From positions 1-23,474 of the forward strand of contig JAUGWO010000329.1 of assembly GCA_049724395.1 (NCBI GenBank): a stretch of 23,474 nucleotides of DNA. Direction: 5' to 3'. Position 1 is the stretch's first letter; each line of letters opens with the position of its first letter. Positions 1-7,466 of this stretch are shown in pieces. The DNA comes from Spongospora subterranea f. sp. subterranea. Lineage: Eukaryota > Endomyxa: Phytomyxea > Phytomyxea > Plasmodiophorida. Below the pieces are notes generated by a model. That model did not search any database. It was given only the letters and a program-made list of their open reading frames with translations, and had not been told where the DNA came from. Made by a program: the position numbers and the translations under genes.

Positions 1-250
1 CAAGTTGTACAGTACTGGGGCTCCCAGGACAAGTGGGACGAGTGGTAACCCCGCCATCTGACGAGGTACTTGCGTGGTCCTTGCGCGACAAGATTTTATC
101 GACCAAGTACGTCTCAGGGTCGAGTGATCGATGAGCTGGACCATCACGAGCTGGCTCGAAGCCGCGGTGCTTGGTGGCCCTGGAATCCCAAACGGTCGTC
201 CAAGACTGATCCTTTTTATATAGGGCCTTTCAAAGTCATCCGCCGCACCG
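1..250 (+). mobile_element. Ty3/gypsy integrase C-terminal fragment, left edge
   Basis: Near 211-245 the plus strand encodes DPFYIGPFKVI, the conserved segment that follows the core in many Ty3/gypsy integrases. At 1-47 the translation VVQYWGSQDKWDEW resembles a chromo or chromo-barrel domain, but the order (chromo-like first, GPFKVI after) is not the usual one, so the piece is rearranged. It is an old, broken fragment with several breaks, and the rest may lie left of the window. The chromo-like part could instead be a scrap of a host MRG15/Eaf3-type gene; I cannot tell from so little sequence. Confidence 0.5.
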
Positions 251-463
251 AGGCATCAAAACGATGTTTTGAAAATCCTGCCGGCACGACGATGTCGACT
301 TGCGTTTGCACCAACAGGCTGCAAAGTTGATGCCAAGCGGAGAACCATTTGTTCCAATGCCAGAGTTATGCAAAGTTTCAGACCGATAAAAAAAATCATC
401 TTGTCCCACGGGCGGATAGCTTTGAAAGGCCCTATCAACAGAATAAGTATTGGACGACCGTTT
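190..463. repeat. Inverted repeat of integrase C-terminal segment
   Basis: Bases 190-246 and 408-463 are inverted copies of each other. Both contain AAACGGTCGTCCA and TAGGGCCTTTCAAA, in opposite orientation, separated by about 160 bases. Both arms encode the GPFK(V/A)I part of Ty3/gypsy integrase, so two related element copies meet tail to tail here. The arms differ at several positions and by a small length difference in the middle. Confidence 0.8.
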
Positions 464-1200
464 GAGATCCTGCAGCATAAGATAGAGAGTTAATAGGGAA
501 AGGATCGCCGGTCAGGATACGATGGCGCTTAGAATACTGGGCGATGGCCGCAGCAGCGTGGGAAGAATGGAAAGACAAACGACCTCCTGAGCCCAATGAA
601 GGCGGGCGCGGACGTCGTCGTATGTCGGTGGCAGCGTGAACGGCTGGCGGCTGTACGAGTCGAATGGATTCGCTGCTCGGCAGAACATAACCGAGAATGG
701 GGCGCTGTCCTAGTCGACAATGCCACTCCTAAGTTGCAGAATAGCTGGACCGCGGGGACGTGGCCGATACATCCCCTTCCTCGGAAGCGAGTTCTTGATA
801 GCCCGGCAAACCGTCTGGACGTTGCGTTCGGCGAGGCAGTTGGCTCGGGGATGGTAGGCAGTAACAGCGATGGTCAATGCCGGCATGTCGAACCATTTGG
901 GCGACCAGGCGGTTCACGAACTCGGTGCCGTTGTCGGATTAAATAACCAAAATTTCAAAATACCACGAACACTGCGAGCAGGGCCTGTGCGACCGAGCGG
1001 GCACTTCTATCAGCAAGGGCCGAAAAAAACGAACCGCGTTTTTCATCACATGGCGCTGTAAACTTTCCTCCATCGCTTCGCATTCTAAGTCCTGACACGT
1101 CGTTTCCCAAGAACAGCTCCCTCATGACGCAGTTCAAGCGCATCAACAGATGATCGGACAGGGTAACGGTGGAGAACATATCAATTACCAACCGCTGCTG
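236..1200 (-). mobile_element. Ty3/gypsy integrase fossil (minus strand)
   Basis: Read on the minus strand, 1180-830 shows parts of the integrase catalytic core: VVxDMFS-like first-aspartate region, then ALADRSARSVAQALL, then SDNGTEFVNRLVAQM and GIDHR, the classic block around the second aspartate. Lower coordinates carry the C-terminal GPFKAI segment (about 435-415). This is a Ty3/gypsy (Metaviridae) fossil. It is clearly broken in many places, has no recognisable gag, protease or reverse transcriptase attached, and has no LTR that I can see. The decay suggests an old insertion. Confidence 0.75.
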
Positions 1201-1209
1201 TTTAGTTCA

Positions 1210-2110
1210 GTGAGAATTGGCCAGCTTTGGGAGTGCACTTTCATACATTGTTTTAATTACAGTGATTTCGGTTCACGACACCCCGAAGCATTATGAGGGT
1301 CCGAACGCAGCTGAGAAATCTAACGGCTATACCAGTTCAATAATGTCGAGAAATGATACCATGACAACAACAAGGCGGCGATTGGGCTGTATCTTTGGGT
1401 TTCAGCAGTATCCTCATGGCAATCTTGTGCTGCATCGTTTTTCGACATTGCCACAGGCGACACCAGTCGGATGATGTCTGCCATGAGCGGGGAGTGATCC
1501 AGTACTGACAGGCTAAATGATCGCGATTTGTTTCCGATCTAATGCTGGAAACTCACAGACAATCGGTCAGTGTTGTGGCGCCTTCGGGTTGAGTCAGGTC
1601 AACGAACGTTGCACCAATGTGACCCCGATTGTCGTTCTGGTTCCTACGACTGGAGCGGAACCTCAGAATGGCGAAATGGTAAGAACGTACTTGATACTGC
1701 CGATGATCCCGGGTTTGAGGAAAAAGTGAAACGATGGCAAATTCATTGTTGTACCTCAAATTCCACGATCTGTTGGCCAGGTGTTGAGCGGTCCGGGTAG
1801 AAAGCAATTGGCCATGGATGCGTTTATGATCATAGCGCCTCTTTCCGTCAAATGAAACAATTCCTGGTTGGAATGCATTATTCAGCGCCCTGGAAAAACA
1901 TCCATATTTCAGGCAAACGGCGCCAATGGTGCTTACTTCCTTCCCACATTCGCAGGTCATGTTCAAGCGGTATTCCTTGAGTCAGAATGGGCCAACCTTT
2001 CACTTATTTGCCAACAGGACCTGATCAAACTGTGAATAATATTGTGAGTTTCATTCGCACCAAGCTGAACCAATTCGTTGGGATATCATGGGTTTATCAC
2101 CATTTGCCTT
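1210..2110 (+). pseudogene. Unidentified coding-like tract, possibly decayed or multi-exon
   Basis: I do not recognise a gene here, but the plus strand looks coding in places. At 1380-1470 one frame gives a hydrophobic run (SSILMAILCCIVF) followed at once by RHCHRRH, which reads as a single membrane span with a basic stop-transfer signal. From about 1559 another frame gives GQCCGAFGLSQVNERC and continues with few stops to about 2030, including GANGAYFLPTFAGHV. A GTAAGA donor-like site lies at 1679, and a CTAAT branch-like site precedes an acceptor near 1558, so short introns are possible. A 137-codon ORF also runs on the minus strand at 1553-1966 and has no recognised motif. It may be a decayed surface protein; strand and exon structure are not settled. 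Confidence 0.3.
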
Positions 2111-2187
2111 CCCTATCTAGCACTTGCACAGTGCCTTTGTGCAGTGAAGAGGTGAGATGATGTTTGTTCGTAATAAAGTAGTCTGTG

Positions 2188-2193
2188 TTTATT
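2188..2193 (-). terminator. Polyadenylation signal AATAAA for the 7TM gene
   Basis: On the minus strand AATAAA occurs about 45 bases past the stop codon of the 2238-3110 gene. The position fits a normal 3' end signal. Confidence 0.55.
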
Positions 2194-2237
2194 TACAACT
2201 TGAAGTTCACGGTGGGACACGGGATCTAGGTTATCAA

Positions 2238-3110
2238 TCAAACGCGAACTGCACGCGAAGCGACTGTACGCAGAGCGTTGAAGGTTGTAGTTTTTTTCAA
2301 AAAGTGCACGAGAATCATGGGCCAAATGGTCGACGCCGAATTGAAAGCCATTTCGATAATATAGACGAACACATACTGGTCGACAACGATGGGGGTCATT
2401 CCTGCCACCATCAAGGTGGTGATGACCTCAAATACAGTCTGGATTAGGAAGAACGCCATTGTGATATTGATCAATCGGCCATGACCGGTGGTCGTCGTCG
2501 GTGAAGGGGTCGTAGTTGATCTGCGCTTATTTTCTCGATAACTTGGGGCGCTGGTAAATTTGGTGGCGGGGGTGCGATGCCTGGTCATGATATACTTAAG
2601 GAACCGGCAGTTGATCGAAATGTCGATAATGAACCGGAGCACCGTTGTCCAGTTATGAACGTTGTTGTTCGGGATGAATACACACAGCTCGATGACCGGG
2701 ACAATGAAAATCTGCAGCGATATGTTGAACCAGATCGTGCTGATCGGCAGGTAGATGCAGGCGAGGAACAAGATGGAGTAGTCGATTGCTTGGCTGAATT
2801 TTGACTCCATCGTGTGCAGCATTGTGATTCGCGCTGCAAAGTACATTCGCATCATCGCCTGAACAGAATAGAACGTTGTCCCGCCGATCCGATGAAGAAC
2901 AGCGCATTCACTCTCAGTACGGCCAAACACGAACATATTCGCGGACGTGGAAATCATCGCCACAACATTGATGATCACCGCCAAACAGTGCAGCATGATC
3001 CAGTAACGAGTGAGTTTCTTCTGCTGAAATATGATGTAGATGAAGAGGATCAAACCGAAGAAGATCGCCGCCACGATGTAAATCAGGTCGGTATTGATAG
3101 GGCTCGCCAT
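2238..3110 (-). CDS. Seven-transmembrane receptor-like protein, 290 aa
   Basis: One uninterrupted ORF starts at ATG (3110-3108) and ends at TGA. Hydrophobic spans fall at about residues 9-29, 37-57, 74-96, 110-130, 155-175, 213-236 and 242-270, giving seven membrane helices with a short outside N-terminus. Cys69 at the start of helix 3 and Cys143 in the loop after helix 4 are placed like the disulfide pair of GPCRs. The loop between helices 5 and 6 (about 176-210) is basic and Ser/Thr/Pro-rich, as expected of a cytoplasmic loop 3. No DRY or NPxxY motif is present, so it is receptor-like by topology only; the ligand and the G-protein link are unknown. It appears intronless and intact. The window also holds another 7TM gene at 7467-9006, of different architecture. 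Confidence 0.75.
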   Translation of the reverse strand: MASPINTDLIYIVAAIFFGLILFIYIIFQQKKLTRYWIMLHCLAVIINVVAMISTSANMFVFGRTESECAVLHRIGGTTFYSVQAMMRMYFAARITMLHTMESKFSQAIDYSILFLACIYLPISTIWFNISLQIFIVPVIELCVFIPNNNVHNWTTVLRFIIDISINCRFLKYIMTRHRTPATKFTSAPSYRENKRRSTTTPSPTTTTGHGRLINITMAFFLIQTVFEVITTLMVAGMTPIVVDQYVFVYIIEMAFNSASTIWPMILVHFLKKTTTFNALRTVASRAVRV

Positions 3111-3720
3111 TGATGACCTTTAGCTGCAACGATCAGAAGGTCCTGCTGCAAAGTCAACTAAACGATGATCGGGTCGAGGGAGTACACGTATGGTCCATTT
3201 TTGACCAGATCTACGAGGTACTTCCCCAATCATTTCGTGCTCTTTCCTCTTGTCACATGTTGCTTTGGTGAACTGTGTCTTAGGGGCTCCACAGTTTAGC
3301 TCTCCTGTTCATCCCTTATTGCTCATTCGTTGATTCTGTCAGCGACGTATCGAGCGTTAGATTTGATTGACTCCTCAGTAGTTATATGTTCTGTTGAGAT
3401 AGGTTCTACGTTTGACTTCAACACCTCTTTGAGGGTTTGTTTCTTAAACTGGCACTTCCTCATTCTAACGTCGCTGTATCTTTCAATATTCCTGACGTAT
3501 TTCAGCGAAAGCCGCTACTCCAAGTACGATAAATTTTTCTATTTCAGCGATTGGTTCTGTCGGCGCCCGTTTTGCTTTATTTGTCAGATGTTCCTAGTGC
3601 AGCCCTTGGGACCGCAACCGTCCAAGGTTGAATTGCTCACCGCATGAACGGTTTAGCTTCATTATGGCGGAGAATGTGCTGCACTATATCGTGCACGAAA
3701 TCAAAGCCCAGGTTGTATGT
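3111..3720. other. Intergenic stretch, no supported gene
   Basis: This stretch separates the 5' end of the minus-strand 7TM gene from the retroelement and must contain that gene's promoter. A hydrophobic 105-codon ORF (3330-3647, plus) is present, but it has no motif and lies in a T-rich strand, so I do not call it a gene. Confidence 0.5.
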
Positions 3721-3746
3721 CAGGAATATTTCAGGCAATATTCCTG
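3721..3746. repeat. Perfect 10-bp inverted repeat at the LTR edge
   Basis: CAGGAATATT (3721-3730) and AATATTCCTG (3737-3746) are exact reverse complements around a 6-base loop. The palindrome abuts or overlaps the likely start of the LTR-like sequence (TGTCAG at 3745). It could be a target-site structure or part of the element's control region. Confidence 0.6.
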
Positions 3747-3870
3747 TCAGTTACGGGGTGCGGAGTCCGGGGCTAGGTCATTCCGGATTACCTCAAATAT
3801 AGAGTAGCTCTGTGCTGGTCTGTTGATTGTCATCAGCATTTCCTGTTCCTGTGTCCGGGTGTTCCTAACA
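3745..3870 (+). repeat. LTR-like 5' end of Ty3/gypsy element
   Basis: The sequence from TGTCAG (3745) to CTAACA (3870) has the TG...CA ends typical of LTRs and sits directly upstream of a primer-binding-type site and gag. No second copy was found at the 3' end of the element inside this window, so the boundaries are inferred. TGTCAG also occurs at 3582 and 3718, so the true left end could lie further upstream. Confidence 0.45.
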
Positions 3871-3872
3871 GT

Positions 3873-3883
3873 GTAATCCGGAA
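3873..3883 (+). promoter_or_regulatory. Self-priming-type primer-binding site
   Basis: GTAATCCGGAA at 3873-3883 lies two bases after the inferred LTR end. It is the exact reverse complement of TTCCGGATTAC at 3781-3791 inside the LTR. In Tf1/sushi-type Ty3/gypsy elements the first 11 bases of the transcript fold back onto such a site to prime reverse transcription, instead of a tRNA. The 11-base match and its placement fit that mechanism, which would put the RNA start near 3781. Confidence 0.55.
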
Positions 3884-4004
3884 ATCCGTTCTCAGCATTC
3901 TGTTTCTGTTCGAAGGGGCTCCTGGAGTGGTTCCATTGTGTCCCCTGCCTCAGTCTTCCTTGTTCTGTGGTTGTGTTCCTTTTGTTTTTTTTTGTTCCGC
4001 TACC

Positions 4005-4430
4005 ATGGACGTCGATTCTCCCCCCTCATACGAACAACTAATGGAGGCCTACCAACAACAGCGGCAATCTAACCGTAATTTGCAGAAAAAGTTGGCTGCC
4101 GCCGCGCAAGTGCTCAGAAACGTCCAAGACCTCCAACGCCCAGCTCACCAAGACGATGGGAAGGGAGAGATCGAGATGTTGCGTCAGGAAGTTCGACAAT
4201 TGGGTGAACTACGAGCGCAGAACTCGAACGCCGGCCCAAAACTAGCGACCCCAGAGAAATTCGATGGAAATCGAGCCAGCTTCCGTGCCTTCTTCAACCA
4301 TGTAAACCTTTTGGTAAATCTTCCGTCAAATTGACATTGGTCCGACACAGACCGGGTGGGTTTCCTGGTCAGCTTATTGAAGAGGCCTGCACTGAATTGG
4401 GTATCGCCTTTGATGAAGGTTTTGCTTGAG
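4005..4430 (+). mobile_element. gag N-terminal part (plus-strand copy)
   Basis: The region begins at ATG 4005 with an acidic, coiled-coil-prone head (YEQLMEAYQQQRQSNRNLQK). It then runs into the conserved capsid block LATPEKFDGNRASFRAFF seen in Ty3/gypsy gag proteins. It is the start of the element's structural polyprotein and is cut off where the inverted copy begins. The open frame supports a real gag; function in its present state is not expected. Confidence 0.75.
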
Positions 4431-5215
4431 ATTCAACTGTATCGACCGCGCACGCGCTACGCCCGGCGACCTAAAGCATTTCCCTGTTTCCGGTGATCAC
4501 AATCCGCAATGCGATGCCCCGGAGCTCCGCAATACAAACATAATTGATGCTTAAACCGGTACTCCCTCTGATCCGTTGCCTTGAGCGCGTCGATGATCAT
4601 GGGCTCGTTCTCACTTTGTCTTGGCGGCGCAAACCGATAGCGCGCTTCACCTCGCCCGGATCGCTCCTGACGCCGTTCTTCCAGCCTAGCGTCAATACGT
4701 ATGGACAATGTGATAAGATCTTCCAGGTCTACAGGTAACGGAGCCCTTGCTAAATCGTCTTTCACGTCTTCATTAAGCCCTGTCCTTTAACGATGAGCCC
4801 TGGCTTGTTCATTCCATGCTGTATCGACCGCCAGCATCCGAAATTCGGCCGCATAAGTTGCTGCTGAGCTCCTCCCCTGGCGAATGGTCTCTAACTTGGT
4901 CTCCGCCGAACGTGTGCGGTCCGGATCGTCGAAAATTTTGAACCGTCTTGTGAACTACTTCCAATAGTGCAAAACAGCATCGTTCACCTCCATCAAAGTC
5001 GATACCCAATCCAGTGCAGGCCCCTTCAATAAGCTGACCAGGAAACCCACCCGGTCTGGGTCGGACCAATGTCTATTTGACGGAAGATTTACCAAAAGGT
5101 TTACCTGGTTGAAGAAGGCACGGAAGCTGGCTCGATTTCCATCGAATTTCTCTGGGGTCGCTAATTTTGGGCCGGCGTTCGAGTTCTGCGCTCGTAGTTC
5201 ACCCAATTGTCGCAC
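4191..5215. repeat. 230-bp inverted repeat made of two gag copies
   Basis: Bases 4191-4420 and 4986-5215 pair as reverse complements over 230 bases with no length change and few mismatches; the two coordinates add to 9406 throughout. The spacer is about 565 bases. The arms end sharply at both sides. Such a structure can form a large hairpin in single strands or RNA. Confidence 0.9.
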
Positions 5216-5275
5216 CTCGTATGAACGTGTCACTCGTGTGATAGGGTCTAACCTTCGCCCATCAATGACTTCCAA
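4457..5275 (-). mobile_element. Second gag copy in inverted orientation with zinc knuckle
   Basis: On the minus strand this segment repeats the capsid block (KLATPEKFDGNRASFRAFFN, then FLVSLLKGPALDWV). It continues through the capsid C-terminus to a nucleocapsid zinc knuckle CLYCGAPGHRIADC (CX2CX4HX4C) near 4500-4550. It therefore reaches further downstream in gag than the plus-strand copy. It lies inside the larger element and points against it, by inversion or by insertion of part of a related copy. Confidence 0.8.
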
Positions 5276-5421
5276 AGAAATCGCGACAATGCTGTCGTCG
5301 ACAACAAACTTCCAAACTGGGAATCTTGTAAGGTAATCTTGGATACTAATGGAGCTGCCGGGTTGTTTTCAATTAAAGCTGTTGTTGAAATTTTTAGTAG
5401 TGGGAAAACAGGCCATGAATT

Positions 5422-5770
5422 CTAGAAGCCGACGCGTCTGATTTCGCAATGGGAGCTGTTCTATCGCAACCGGGACCAAATGATCAACTGCACCCAGTGG
5501 CGTTTTATTCCAGGAAGTTTACCGCGTCGGAAATCATCTACGAAACACACGACAAAGCACTATTAGCAATAGTGGAGGCGTTCAGACAATGGCGTCACTT
5601 CTTGGAGGGTAGTCCACACCAGATACAGATTTTTAGTGATCACAAGAACCTCACACTATTCTCTACTAGCAAGAATCTAAATCGAAGGCAAGCCAGATGG
5701 TCCATGGTGTTATCAGAATACGATTATGTCATTATCCACCGAGCGGGAGCCCTTTCCAGGGAAACCAGAC
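5422..5770 (+). mobile_element. Ty3/gypsy RNase H domain
   Basis: Translation shows [15 protein letters not shown], then [11 protein letters not shown], then [20 protein letters not shown] and [10 protein letters not shown], the standard order of RNase H motifs in Ty3/gypsy polyproteins. The active-site acidic residues of the first, second and third blocks (D, E, D) are visible. Normally this domain follows reverse transcriptase, which is missing upstream because the inverted gag segment sits there. Confidence 0.85.
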
Positions 5771-5899
5771 GCATTATCCAGAAGGCCCGAATTCAAAATC
5801 ACGACCGCAGATACCGCATGGACGCAGCAGAAAACCTCCATCATCAATCCGAAAAGGCTAGTCAAGGCACCAAATCCGCGTATTTGCAGTTCGGAACAC

Positions 5900-7180
5900 A
5901 GTTCCCGAACCAATGATCGACGGGATCAGAGCTGCCCAGGTTGTATCTGAGTTTGTTCAACAGATAAAGTCTCAAGGCGTTCCGTATCCGTTTTCCGTCG
6001 AGGCAGAGTTGTTGTACAAAGAAGGGAGAATGGTCGTTCCTAATCTCGACTTACAGCTCAAGATCTTAGAGTCTCGACACGACTCACCGCTCGCAGGGCA
6101 TTTCGGCAAAGCTAAGACATTGGCAAATATCACGAAGGATTATGGTGGCCAGGAATTAGAAGACTAGTAAATCGATATGTCAAGAGCTGTGATACCTGCA
6201 TGCGTAATAAGACCCCTCGCCATATCCCACATGGACTTTTACTGCCGTTGCCGCTCCCTACACGCCTCTGGTCCTCCATTTCGATGGACTTCATTGTGAA
6301 ACTTCCGAGCTCTAACGGATATGACTCGATTCTGGTTGTGGTGGATCGCTACTCGAAAATGGCACACTTTATCCCCTGTTCTGAAAGCATATCATCCCCG
6401 GAAACCGCAGACTTGATTATGGCTAATGTAATTAAGCTGCATGGGTTGCCGGACGACATCGTCTCTGACCGATGGCCACAATTTGTGTCTAAATTCTGGA
6501 AAAGACTACTAAATAGACTCAAGATAGAAAGAAAATTATCTACAGCAAGACATCAGGAAACCGATGGACAAACCGAAAGGGTGAAACAGGTCTTGGAGCA
6601 GTAGATGCTACATCGACTAAAACCAGGACAACTGGGCGGATATGCTAGCGGAGGCGGAATTCGCATATAATAATAACGCTGAACACAGTTCGACAAAGAT
6701 GACTCCGTTTTAAGCAAATCATGGTTTTCATCCTCGTTGTGACGAAAGCCCGAGTGCAGTACCACCAGCAGTACCCCAAGCTGACGAGAGAGCAAACCGC
6801 CTGTCGAGTATTCGGAAGTTCCTGCAACACCAACTAAGACAAGAAGTTGCAACTATGAAGAAACATGCAGATAGTTCACGTCTGGACCTACCTGAATTCC
6901 AAATTGGAAGTCGCGTATGGCTGAGGCGAGGAGAGATTGCAACGCTTCGACCTTGTAGCAAACTAGAGAACAAATTATTGGGTCCTTTTGAAGTTGTTCG
7001 TGTCGTAAATCCAGTTACATATGAGTTACGTTTGCCACTTGACATCGTGCACTATAATTCCACTCCTCCATCAGAAGGTGAATCCTCCACGTCCTGGGCA
7101 ATACAAACGTTGGATGCCTGTGGCGCCCAGGTTTGCACTGGAAGATTGTTCAAGTCTTATCACACAGCCTGGTGGATCGC
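5900..7180 (+). mobile_element. Ty3/gypsy integrase region
   Basis: The segment ILESRHDSPLAGHFG plus CDTCMRNKT (about 6065-6210) is an HHCC-type zinc-binding head. ISMDFIVKLPSSNGYDSILV (about 6280-6340) begins the catalytic core. The second aspartate is in IVSDRWPQFVS and the glutamate is seen in TDGQTERV. The C-terminal GPFEVV block is near 6980-7010. A complete chromodomain is not evident after it. The region is broken but readable throughout. Confidence 0.85.
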
Positions 7181-7200
7181 GTTGCCGACCGTGATGTGAA

Positions 7201-7466
7201 CGACCTGGGTCATTCACCTTCCGCGAAACCTTCAGCACCCGCTACGATAATCGGTGCCATCGATCACGCCATGTCTCGGTCGTGACGTCATTCGAATTTC
7301 CCTTCATGACACAGTACTGTCGGTTTTACCTACTCTCAGAGAGGTAATCATTTCGAGACTCGTCCAAGCCCCTCTGCTTTTCGATCGCGAACCATAATGA
7401 AGCGGTACGAGGTCGGATCGAGCCCCCTTCATGTGAGTACAAGGCGGTCAATCAGAGACAATTATT
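7201..7466. other. Intergenic stretch upstream of the PA-7TM gene
   Basis: It contains the degraded 3' end of the retroelement and then the presumed promoter of the gene at 7467. I see no LTR copy, no gene and no clear TATA element. A sequence near 7410-7425 faintly resembles a tRNA B box, but no cloverleaf can be folded around it. Confidence 0.4.

Larger units (their letters stand above)
3745..7200 (+). mobile_element. Ty3/gypsy chromovirus-type element, rearranged and broken
   Basis: The parts in order on the plus strand are: LTR-like end and primer site (3745-3883), gag N-terminal region (4005-4430), an inverted gag segment (4457-5275, minus strand), RNase H (5422-5770), integrase zinc-binding region (about 6050-6215), integrase catalytic core (about 6255-6600) and integrase C-terminal region with LLGPFEVVRVV (about 6840-7100). 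Protease and the polymerase domain of reverse transcriptase are not visible, and I see no 3' LTR. The element is dead, with a large missing section, one internal inversion and several smaller breaks. The near-identical gag arms suggest the rearrangement is fairly recent. Confidence 0.85.

Noticed and set aside
1553-1966. 137-codon minus-strand ORF with MTCECGKEV
   Set aside because: It has no domain pattern, and the plus strand of the same bases looks more protein-like; kept only as an alternative within the 1210-2110 tract.
3330-3647. Hydrophobic 105-codon plus-strand ORF upstream of the LTR
   Set aside because: T-rich strand bias explains the hydrophobicity; there is no motif, no neighbours and no conserved pattern.
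7400-7430. Possible tRNA-derived SINE B box
   Set aside because: Only part of the B-box consensus matches, and no A box or cloverleaf can be drawn around it.
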